From contig CP142460.1 in assembly GCA_038049695.1 (NCBI GenBank), forward strand, positions 24,682,501 to 24,746,500: DNA of 64,000 nucleotides, read 5' to 3'. Origin of the DNA: Cinnamomum chago (Eukaryota; Streptophyta; Magnoliopsida; Laurales; Lauraceae). Of this stretch, positions 45,834-57,800 are shown piece by piece; within the stretch, counting starts at the first letter, position 1; each line of letters opens with the position of its first letter. A program made the position numbers and the translations under genes. Under the pieces are notes generated by a model. It was not told the origin of the DNA, searched no databases, and saw nothing but the letters and a program-made list of their open reading frames with translations.

Positions 45834-48800
45834 GTTCTAAATCTCTCTCATTAATATTTTCCTTTCCATGATTGATTGGATGCCTATCTATTCCAGATCA
45901 TCTGAAAATGTTTTTGAATTTTGAATACTTGTGAAAATTAGATGATATTTCTCCCTGTATTGGCTTTTGGAACTATTGGATAATCTAACAGAGTAATTCC
46001 CAGATTGTTTAATCCATGCCTGTTACTAGGGTAAGGGTAAGGTAGGGTGGGATCGAATGGTCTCAGAATGGGTTGGATGTGGGCTACATATCAGTAGATC
46101 TGATGACCCAAATCACGGCAAGGTGACCATCTAAGCTTAATGGTTATATAAACATGCTGGTAGCCTGGTGCATCTGCAAAGTTGATTGTTATGATAATCA
46201 GATTGTACTGGTGCATGGATGATGACATATGCACAATGGGTGTTCCACCTGACAAACTGAATCACTATGACAACAAACACCATACTTGCCTATTTAGAGA
46301 GAAGTTCCTTTTTCTTTCATGGAAATTGAATATGGAATTCACTCAACCCTCTTGAGAGATTCAATAAAAAGTCCACTCGATTCGCACTTCTCATTATTTG
46401 CATGGGTGCACATAAGAATCAAGTGGCACTCCTTCGGTCCACTTCTTCAGCAAAGCAAGCTAGGCAATAAACATGCAGGTTCTTCTCAATTGAATGGTAA
46501 CAAAGCTGCTTTAAGATGCGTGACTTAATACCATCTTAAATTTGAACAAGCAAAATAATCTCCATTCCAACTAATCGTTGTTAAGAAGCCCAGCTTGGTC
46601 CACTTGTATCCAGCCCAGTTGTAATATATGTAGGACATAGTTGAATATGTACATGTCATAACCGTGTGATAAGTTAGATTGTGATTGCTAATTTATAGCC
46701 TAAACAAGGCTTGTTTTATAACTCACTCTATTTTTCTTTGACAAATAAGCCAGCAGTCGTTGACGTTTTCCCAGAGTTTTCCGCAAAACCTATCTGAGAT
46801 AAATAATCTTTTTTGTGCAATTCAAAATGTGAAGTAAGCCTCTGTTCTGTATCTTATTCGTGAAACTGATTACTCGAAATTCAACAGACCCTTTTTTTTC
46901 TTCTTTAAGTTGCAGAGTATCATAAATAGCTATTCTTGGGATTACCCATCCACCGGGAGAATTTATAAACAAATACAGATCCCTATTCCCTGGTAACATC
47001 CTCTATACTGAGATATACCATGAGACCAACAAGTTGATTCGAGATCTCGCTATCAACTTCTTGGCCTAAAAAAGTAATCTTTCTCAATGAAGTTGGTTGA
47101 TTTGGACAAAATTCTATTCCTTAGGAACCGTACACGCACATTTGGATGCATACGGTTCAAAAAATCAAAATTGAGAAAAAAAATTTGTCGATTCCAGCCC
47201 TATTTCTTTTTTGGTAGCAGGCTTTTTCTTCCATTTTTTAAGAAACATGAGTTTGGACTTGCTTCCCTATAAAATAAAAATAGAATTCACTGAACTTATT
47301 GAGCTAACCCCTCATTGATGCATTGTTTCATCGAGATCTAAACCACGTTGTAATTTTCTTGTTCCCGATCTGCCCGAATTCTATTTGCACATATAGGACA
47401 AATGATCCCAGTACCACTTCTTTTTGCTAGTTACATGCCTTGTTTAGGTTATAAATTAGCAATCACAATCTAAATTATCACAAGGTTACGACCAGTACAG
47501 ATTTGACTATACCCTACATATATTACAACTGGCCTGGATACAAGTGGGCCTAGATTGTACAACAAGTGGACCAAGCTGGGCTTCTTAACAATCGATACAA
47601 AGAATTTTTTAAATAGTAAAAATAAATACCTTAAAGAGGTTTGAGTATGGCAACCACGAATGAGTTGTATAGAGAAGCAACAATCAGTGCGCTTCTCGTT
47701 TGGTTGTTGAGTTATTTGTTGCTACCACAAGTCATAAAAGGAAGATCACCTGGATGAATTGTCTTATTCTCACCAAGATCGAGGGTTAAATTGGATCAAA
47801 TATATTTGGTTGCAAAGCAACCCCTGCAAGGCATTCTCATAAAGGAAAAGTTTTCTAAAATAGTCTTATTTCTTAAGCGACCTTTCCCATACATTCATAG
47901 CTCATAGCTCATATATATAACAGCTTTTATATATATATATTATAAATGTATATATAGTTTTAAAATGAAAGCCATAGGAGAAAATAAATCTTAAATCAAA
48001 AGAATAACAAATAAAATATAAAAAGAAACCAGGTAATATTTTGTGATCTCCCTTTGTCAACTAGGCCCAATTTGGGTGTGCACTTTGGGATTCATCGACA
48101 AATAGACCAGATCCTTGATGGGCCACAGGCTTGCTCCTGCTTCACATAAGCCATGGGTTGTATCATTCCCCTGGGTCTTTCATTAGAGTTCGACCACAAT
48201 CTTGACAATCACCTGCTTTGGTTGAAGTTTACACCCTTTGCAAATGACTTTCTTTGAACTTACAAATGATTTACAACCTGCTGAATGCTTCATTAGACAT
48301 AGCTTAATACAAAAACCATCCTTTGTCAAAGTATACTTGTTGACTGCTGTGTGATGTCCATGTCATGATGATCAAGCAATGGTTGACCCGGTAACATAAA
48401 TCCAAATATCCAATTTCCATCGGTGCCATGTGACACCAGACTTCATCTTGATATTTAATTCCAATAGAGAAGGCAACCAAACATGGATCAGCTACTATTA
48501 CCTACTAAACATTCGTCAACCATTGAACTTATATCGTCCTGGATCTTTGTGCTGTTTAAGTTGCAGCTTTTCAATTTTTGACTTTGAGATGACGTTCATG
48601 GTGCTTATCCCACAAATGAGCATATTGCACACATTCCATACAATTGTGCAAATAGTCAGGAAAATATAAATTTGAAGCCATTTCCTGTCATCTGTAGGTG
48701 CTGTTGTGCTCCACAAAAATTTTCTGTTATTTAATGCTTTTGCTCCATCACCATTTGCAATCACTCTATCTCCATTTTCTTTAGATTGATTCTCATTTTC

Positions 48801-51800
48801 ATATTCATTATCAAATATTAGGTTTTTTCAATTTTTTATTATTATTTTGTTCACTTCCAACTTCTTCCACATTATTAATTTGTTGAGTTGGACACTCGAA
48901 GGCAAGGATGAAAATAGCTACGCACGCTATGTAGCGGCGTAGCAGTGCGATTTGGAAAAATCGTCAAAAAAAATGAAAAAATTCTATAAAATCTAAAATA
49001 TTGGAAAACGAGAGAAAATGTTTTTTTTTTTTTTTGCAAAAGTAACTAAGGTAAGGGGGCGTGCGTAGCGGTCCCCTCACTGTATAAGGTCTTGTATCGC
49101 TGTATAAATAGAAAATAATAGTAATGATAATTTTTTTCACATGTGTTCATGTTGCTTAGTTATGCTAACTTAGAAACTAATGAAAGGCTTATAAAAGAAA
49201 AAAACTATGTCATGAAGTCAAGACTTAAGAGTACCTAGAGAAAAAAATACATCTACCAAAGGGGGTGTCTAATAGGATGTACTTAGAGAAGAATCATTGA
49301 GAAGAACTCTCTGTATCGACTGTAATTCGGCGAGATCATGTGTTTTTTGGTGTTCTTTTAAACATAAAAGGGTAGAAGCGTTGTGTAGAAATGTTATTTG
49401 GAGAGAAGAAGAAAAGAAATAAGTCTTATTATGCATCTTAAAAAAATTTGGAAAGTAGGAATTTCTCTCACCCCGTAGCGACCTTGTAGCGGCCGTAGCG
49501 GTCCCGTAGTGGAGGTAGCGGCTGCTACGGGTGCGACGGCCAATAAATCGGTCGTAGCGTGGCGGTGGCGGCCGCTATGCTACGTAGCGGCCGCTATTTT
49601 CATCCATGCTCGAAGGTTTGATGTTTGGGTTGACAACACTGGTTGCATTTAATGGAACTTCTTGAACTGGTTGTCAGTTTTTGAAGATTATTTTGTCCCT
49701 AACTCTTTGGACCCTTTGGAGCCTTCTGTGGAACCACAGGTGGAGAGATATGCTGCTCTTCCTTCACCTTCATCCTTTTGAACTTCTGTTCTTGATATTA
49801 GTTATATTCTCAGCCTAAACTTGTGTTGGGATGCATAGGTTCCTTTTTCAAACATTTGTAAAGACAACTGTAATCTGATATTCTGAAAAGACCATGAAGA
49901 TGGCTTCGCGCTTAGCGTGGTGATCTCCTTTGTTTTTGTCATGTCTGCTCTAGTACTCAACAGGTAGAAATCTTCTGCATACTCACAGACTGCCTTGCTT
50001 TCTTGTTTTAATATTGCAATTTGTCATATAAACCTCGAGCATAATTCTAGTGGAGATGTGACTTTCGTCAGTTCTTTCATCCAGTCCCACATTGCAATCG
50101 GCTCAAGATTCAACGTATGTTGCCGGTTTCTGTAAATCATTCTACCCAAAAGTCGTAAACCCGCGGAATCAAGTAGCAACAAGAGAGACCTTGTCTGCCC
50201 ATGTCATCTGTTTGTGGTCCAGAACACTCTCCTCATAAATCAACCAATCAAGAAAACCCCTTCCTGTTGTAGTCTTTCTTCAAACTCAAGGAACCTTGAT
50301 CTTAATGTGAAATTCCGATTCAACATTTAGAGTGCCTTGATTTCTTGATTATGTTTACTGAACCCCCACCATTGTTGTGGTTCATTTGGTGATTTTCCAA
50401 ATTTTCAACCCCACACGTCAAGTTTGGCATTAAGGGTTTGCAGCAAGGCAATGCTTGTTTGCATTTGATTCATGGCTTCCATGAGTTTAGCTTGTCTGGC
50501 CTCCAATCATTTATGTCCTGTGAGATCTTTCTAATAATAAATGTATATCGGGTGTCGCTTCGGTGAGTTATTTGATGCCAATGGAATCGTCTCGTTGTTT
50601 GTTTGCTTTTTAGGGGTCATTTTACTGAATGCTAGTCAGTGGGACTGAAACAGTCTCTAATACTAGATGATGCAAGACAGGAGGTCCAATATGATCCTAG
50701 GTACGAGAATGTTAGCAAGATCTGGGGTCAACTCAATAGCATTCATGGACTAGAACCACAAGCATGTTTAGCCTGCCAATTTAAAGAAGTAGAAAATTTC
50801 AAAATAATACAAAGTGATATTGCGCTCGACCCTCCAAGAGATTCAATCAAACATTCACTCAATTCCTACTTCTCATGCTTGTAATGCATACACATGCGAG
50901 GCAAGCTGCCAAGCACCTTTCTTTCAACTCATTCTCAGGCAAAGCAAGGAAATAAACATGCTTGTTCCACTCAATCCAATGGCTACAAAACTACATAAAG
51001 ATGTCTAACTCAACATCACCTTAAGTTCAAACACGTGAAACATAATCTTCATTCCAGCTAAATATAACAAGAATTCTTTGAAGAGAGAATTAAAATCTAA
51101 GAAGGTTTGGTATCTATGAATAGGCAACATGTCATGTTGCATCTTATTCGATACTTCACTTTTTGTGTAAAATCCTTGTTCCTGCCATATCCATGGCATG
51201 TCCTCATTGTATCCATTCCGTGTTTGGGCATCATAGTTGAATATGGCAGCCACAGACAACTTGTAAAGACAAGCCATAGTCAATGTTCTTCTTTTTGGTT
51301 GTTGAGTTACTTGTTACTACTTACTACCACAAGTCACATGATTAAGATCACTTGGATGAATTGTTTTATTCTTCCTAGATTCAGCGTTAAACAATAATAT
51401 TTGCAACCCCCGCAGGGCTTTCTTCACCTAAATGGAATTTTCTTAAGAATAATCATATTTCGAAGGCCACCTTTACATTTCATTTGTAATTTAAATTATA
51501 TATAGGGTAATATTTTTATTCAGTGTGGGCCCACCTAGGGCCCCACATATCATGGGACATGGTGGTGGTGGAGACGGCGTTTTTTTTTTTTTTTTTTGGG
51601 GGTGGGGGTGGGGGGGGAATAAAAAATGGGGTTAATCGAATGCCTCTAAACCCTTGATCAACGGCCCACAAGTTTAACACCTTCATGTTAAAGTAACGGT
51701 CTGGTCCATTTGGTAGGTGCAAACCCTCAGATCCGGTGACCATCAAGGGGGGTCCTGTGTGTGTGAACAGTTTGGATGGATCATAAGGTGGGCCCACTGG

Positions 51801-54800
51801 AAGTTCTTACCGAAAGGATGTATAGGAACATTTCCCATAGGCCCACTGGAAGTTCTTACCGAAAGGATGTACAGGAACATTTCCCATATATTTATTGTTT
51901 TTAAACATAAACCCTTGGACAAAATGAATCCCAACCCTCCATCTAGACTCCTAGACAATAGAAAATAACTATAAGAAATAAAATAACAAAAAGAAACCAA
52001 GTAAGATAATTTTAATGTGATGATGCTTCATCAAGTGGGTCGAAGGTGGATACGCACTTTGGGCTTTCCTTGACAAGTAAATCGTATCGTTACCAAACCA
52101 CAGACCTGCTCCTGCTTCAAAGTGGTCTCCATGTAATCCACACAGTCTCACACTATCCCATAATGTTCCATCAGAGTGGTGGTACACCATGATTCTCGTG
52201 TTTCAAATCTTCCTGAATTTTCAATTTTTAAAGTCAATTTAATAATGATTTCCCTCAAGTAGTCAGTTACGATCGAGAATATAGGGATATCTCTGGGTGT
52301 AGGCGTGGGGCCCAAGGATTAGTCCTGCCAAAGGAGGGGATACCCTGAGATATCAAAAAACAAATATAGGGATATCTCTGTGGATAGGACTCCCGCTTGC
52401 ACCATACCACCCAGGAATCTTTCCTTGGGTGGGTTTAGCTAGTGGCAAAAAAAAAAAAAAAAAAACAAGGGTAGATAGTTAGTCACCTGATTGTACTGAT
52501 ACACTACCCATCTTTAATACACACAATCCTACCCTGCCCCATTGATTGCCATGCATCAAAGTGGGGCCCAAACAAGGTTTTCATATTTCAAAATTTGTGG
52601 CTGCCCTGTAGATTTTCTTATCTATAATATTCTGGATTGCAGCACTATTACATTTTTTTGGTGTGTTTTACAGTTATGATTTTGCAGTGTAGTGGTAGTC
52701 TTGGTTTATAGTTGTTGTTGTAATAAAATCAGCTTATCATCTTGGATTTGTATGCTTAAGCAGAGATCATCATTTCAGTGTATATCATGGAACTAAAAAG
52801 AATGGACTAGGAGAACCAGTTAATGTGATTTGCAAGTTTTCAAGCTGTTTATTGCGCTTTGAATAAGCAATTTTGTTGTAATTTGGTCAATGCCCGAGTG
52901 AAGATTCTGTTAGTCTAAATCTCATACATAAGGCTTAGTGAAATCTTTCTAAGCATTGTGCTTGCAGAACAGTCAATCCGTTGGTGCCATCAGATGGTCT
53001 GTTGTTCTAATGAAATGAGGTTAGAATCTTTAAAATTGGGGCTTCTACATAGTGGTTTTGCATGCTATGTACTGGTTTTAGTTGATCCCATTATGTGTCT
53101 AAACTATGAAATATGTACTGCTATGTATATATTATTTACATCCAAAGCATCCTAAAAGGCCCTTGAGAAGGGAGCCTTATGAAAATTTCTTGGATTTTGT
53201 TAACTTGAAAACAAAAAAGAGAACGAAATGGCCCGATACAACAGTTTATTCCATTTGTATCAGCCCTGGATGATGGATTGGACTCATCTCTGGATTCTGG
53301 AGTCTTATGACACATTAATCATTGCGTTGATTTATAGATCCACTCGATTGGATTTTCATCATCTAAACATGGAATGCCACTTCTAAAGGCCTACCTCCTT
53401 AGGCCTTACAAAACAATAAAAAAACTACCCTTTTTTCCTGCCTCCACTCTCCTCATATCCTTTATTTACTTTAATAAACTAGTAATAGCTACCAATAGAC
53501 ACTATTAAAAAGAAGAAAGTTTTAAAAAAACTACCGATAACGATTTTAATCCAATATGTTAGATCATCCGAGTCCCATCTCTCATTTTATTTCATTTGTG
53601 TTGTAATAGTCCCATCTTTTAATCAAGAATTTGATTTATCCTCATATTAAATTTTACTGGCTACATCCCGAGCACGATAGAACCTCTCTGAGCTAGGACA
53701 TCTAATACTTTAATGTTTGATTCATTGCAGAAAAAAAGCATAAACCCCTCCAAGAAGACTTCTGGTATAGGATAGAGACAGAAATGGGGGAAAATCCTGC
53801 TCAACATAATGTATGTCTCATTGATGTTCTTTACTTCGGATTAGGGGTAGCAAAACCTAACTCGACTGGTGAATCTGACCTGCAGCTTAAAGAGTTTAAA
53901 TGCAGGTTAGTAAATCTTGAACTGCATTAAGTGGGTTGGGTTTGGTTTTACCCATCTAATCAATGAGTCTGATATGGGTTGGGATCAACCTGCATACATC
54001 CCTCTCTCTAATCCGAACCGCCTACCACTGAAATCAGTTAAAGCTAATTGACCAGTGTAATCCAATCTGCGTTAGACTCTTGTTACCCAATCGCATTTGA
54101 GTAGCTGCTTCTCTGCATGATGCAGGTAGGGTCAAGTTGGGTTTGGCCCCATTAATAAACAGATTGGATGCAGTTTGAATGTTAACCCATAGACCCCCAC
54201 CCCATAAAAAACCAACCTGACCTGTTTGCCACAGACTTGAGATAATTTTTTCATCAGTTGGTTATTTAAATGTAGAAAAACATATTATTTTGGTGCCATT
54301 TAAGAGACTGGGCATTTTACATAGTTCTGATGCATTGTTTGATTATGAATGGTAAATTCCCCTGCATCTATATTCCGATTCCTGAATTCTTTTAAGTAGT
54401 TAATGGCTTGGTCCAATATGGCTTAATATTGAGCAGGGTTAAGGTCTTGGCTCAACAATTTTAAATTTGAAAGACAACAAATGTTTAAAGTTTTCATGTT
54501 TTTGAACTACATTAAAATGGTTTACTCTTGATATTATAGCAACTATATCTTTGTTTTTGTCTCTTGTGATAGTTGTTTCAGGGATCCACGTGGCTTCTTC
54601 ATTTTTATGGAAAATGTACAATTTCTATCTGTCATCACTATTGTCAGTTTGGTTATTTTCACTGAGACATGGGCATTGAATTTCACAGGTTCACATTTCT
54701 CTGGCAGGAGATAAACACATGCGAGTTTCGTGGATCACTGATGACGAATCTTCTCCTTCCATTGTTGAATATGGGATTTCTCCAGGAAAATATACGTCCT

Positions 54801-57800
54801 CGTCTGAAGGAGAAAGCACGACCTACAGCTACATGTTTTATGTTTCAGGAAAGATACACCATGTTGTCATTGGACCATTGCAAGATGACACAGTTTACTT
54901 TTATAGATGCGGAGGACAAGATCCTGAGTTCAAGTTCAAGCCCCCTCCCTCCCAATTCCCAATTACTTTTGCTGTTGTGGGCGATCTAGGTCAGACAGGC
55001 TGGACGTCATCGACACTGGACCACATAACCAATTCCAAGTATGACGTCCATCTGCTCCCTGGAGATCTCTCCTATGCAGATTACCGACAGCATTTATGGG
55101 ACTCGTTTGGGGAGCTGGTGCAGCCACTTGCGAGTGAGAGACCATGGATGGTAACGGAAGGAAACCATGAAAAGGAGAGTATACCTTTATTTAAAGCTGG
55201 ATTTGAAGCTTACAATGCACGGTGGAAGATGCCTTATGAAGAGAGCGGCTCTGGTTCAAATCTGTATTACTCTTTTGAAGTTGCTGGAGTTCATATTATC
55301 ATGCTTGGCTCTTATACAGATTATGATGAGTACTCAGATCAATACAGCTGGCTGAAGGTTAGTTCATTTGTTCTAATTGATAAAACAAGACATTTGACTC
55401 ATAGTAACTTCCTCAAAACTTTCTAAAAAAAATCACAACAGGAAGTGCAATTGAAGAAGTTGAGCAAATCAATATAATGGCCCTACAAATGAAGGTAACA
55501 AATGTTTGGATTTCAACCTTACTCCCTGATAGGTAATGGGCCTAAAAGCTCACAGTATAAGAGTAATATTGAACCATGCCTTGGAATGATATCAACCCCA
55601 TTGATTGAAGGGCAGTTTAACCCAATGGTGAATAGCCCTCTTCTATATGTGTCCTATCATGTCTGTAAGTTGAGATTCATGATTAATTATTAAAAGTGGG
55701 GTCCCATACGCTTGGATGTGACTAGACCTATGACAAGGTTGAGTGTATCTAAACATTTCTCTTTAAACGATGTTAATGGAGACCTAAATTATAGGATATG
55801 TGCTGACCTTACCGTAACTAATAGGGAACCTCCTACTAACTAAATAGGGGAAAACAAAACATTCCATTGACAGTAAGGTGTGTCAGCAAGGATGGCTACG
55901 CCCACCGCCAAACCTCTATGAAGCAGGCGCTAAGGAAGCGTAGCGGCTTTAGCGGAGCGATTTGAAAAAATCGCCCAAAAAATTTGAAAAAATTCCAGAA
56001 AATCCATAAAATTGTAAAATGAAAGAAAATGTGTTTCTTTTGCAAAAGTAAGTAAGAAAAGGGGGCGTGGCGGTGTCCACAAAATATGAGGTCTTGTATC
56101 GCTGTATAAATAGAAAATAATAATAATGATTAGTTTTTTCACATGTATTCATGTTTCTTAGTCATAGTAACTTAGAAAGTAATGGAAAGCTCATAAAAAT
56201 ATATATAATAAAAAAATAGAACATGAAATAAAGGCATAAGACTTAAGAGTTAGGGCCTAGGGAATAGGGATTCGATAGCAAACAATATCCAATGAAGTTT
56301 AGTCATTAATGAACATTGAACAATCAGTACTTCAAGCCTCAAGGTTCAAATTCAATCAAGTGAATGAAGTGAACAACAACAAATTAGAAATGACATAAAG
56401 AGTAGAGAGTTGGTGAAGGAAGTAGGAATACCTTAGTCACCACCAAAAGGAATGTCTACCAGGATATATGGCACGGTTATCCTCATCCCCATCAGTGTTA
56501 TCATTTCTATTGGCACCATATTGAATTTGATATTGATGAGCATTGGGATCGACAAATCCAAAGAACTGCATCATAGGAACTTGGAGGAGGTGGAGGTGGA
56601 TATCTACTATATTGCGTTTCACCATAGTCACCATATGAGTAGGACCCTGAAGTTGAAGACTGTTCTTCTCCTTGTTGCACTTTACCATATGGAAAATAAT
56701 GTGAGGGTCCTTGTCTGTAACTAGGGTTCCACGAATCAGCCCATGATGCCACTTCTTGTCCTCCTACATCTCCACCCACATTTCCTTGCTCATTACTACA
56801 TCCAGGAGCAGGTGGTGAGACTCTCCAACGCCGTTGATAACCACGGTTTCCTTCTATTCTTTTCGTAAAGTCCTGTATGTCCTCTACAGGAATGGCATCT
56901 TCGTCATCAAGTTGGTAATATTCACTAGTAGAACCTGTGCCACTGCTCCATCTCCCCCATCTCCTCCACCATGGCTACTAGAAGAGACGGTGATATTCGT
57001 CCTGTCAAAAGACGACACAACATGAGCAGGTTCTTTCCCTTTTGGATTGTGGGTGTGGCTGTGCACTTGTACCTTCTCCTCCAAGTGGGTCTCCCTCTAC
57101 CTCATCCATTTCTTCATCAATCAAACCTTTAACCTCCTCTTAAAAGCCCGGATCTGAATTTAGCAATGGATCCTCTATCTCGGCTATCCATGGGAGCAAG
57201 GTTTCGCCCTCTCTGAATATGTTATCCAAATTAATAGGACAATAGCCCGGATCATCCCTTGCCCTCCTCTCTCTAGTTCTGTTTCTCAACTTCAAATTGT
57301 AATGGCAATACACAAGCTTGTTGAGTTTTTGCATGGTAAGTCGATTGCTGGACTCTGTGTAGATCAAGGAGAAAGTGCTCCAATTTCTCTCACAGTTTGA
57401 TGAAGTTGTAATTTAACTAAGGATGCGAACAACCGCTCTCCTTAGATTTGGAGCATCCTCCCCAAAATTAATCCACCAATCAGCTGAAATTCAAAATAAA
57501 CAAATAAAATTAGATATTCCCTAATCCCTATTCAAAATAACAAAAGACTATTAGGTTGGGTGATTGGGTCTTTTGTTTATACCATGTGGCATCTTTCCAA
57601 TCGACCTTATTACAAGAGGGTCAGCAAAGCCTCTTCTACTTTGTGTGTATGCATATATCTACAATGTGAAAATTAGGAATAAATCAATAAACCATACATG
57701 TTTAACTTATCTCAAGCATATACATTAGAAATCTGAACCACTCACTCACCTCTTGTATGACTTTGATTTGATCATCCTCTTTCAACAATTTCTTCAACAC

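Larger units (their letters stand above)
46579..47590. mobile_element. Inverted-repeat insertion carrying plastid DNA
   Basis: The arms 46579-46710 and 47438-47590 are reverse complements, roughly 85-90% identical by eye, starting TGTTAAGAAGCCCAGCTTGG and ending with its complement. The right arm has about 22 extra bases with a partial duplication. Flanks are ATCGT (46574-46578) and ATCGA (47591-47595), a near-perfect 5-bp duplication. The paralogous repeat at about 51055 lacks the block and reads through as an empty site. The TG..CA ends and 5-bp duplication suggest integrase-like insertion of LTR-type sequences in inverted order; a Mutator-like capture is an alternative. Confidence 0.7.
46287..52160 (-). 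mobile_element. Gutted Ty3/gypsy-like element in intron 1 with LTR-like direct repeats
   Basis: Two diverged direct repeats, about 46287-48160 (copy A, carrying an insertion) and about 50770-52160 (copy B, carrying another insertion), match in blocks such as 'CACTTCTCAT', 'AATAAACATG', 'GGTTGTTGAGTTA..TTGTT' and 'CTTGCTCCTGCTTCA'. Between them, on the minus strand, lies gag-like sequence at 49850-50602. The simplest reading is a minus-strand LTR element that lost pol. No PBS or PPT is recognisable and the borders are approximate. Confidence 0.5.

Noticed and set aside
46579..47590. Functional nuclear clpP or rps15 transfer
   Set aside because: Only gene fragments, with indels, a stop and no transit peptide. 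The clpP piece still includes an organellar group II intron.
53840..54240. Possible transposon with GGGTTGGG-like phrases in intron 1
   Set aside because: The repeated dinucleotide-rich wording suggests a repeat, but no terminal repeats or target duplication could be found.
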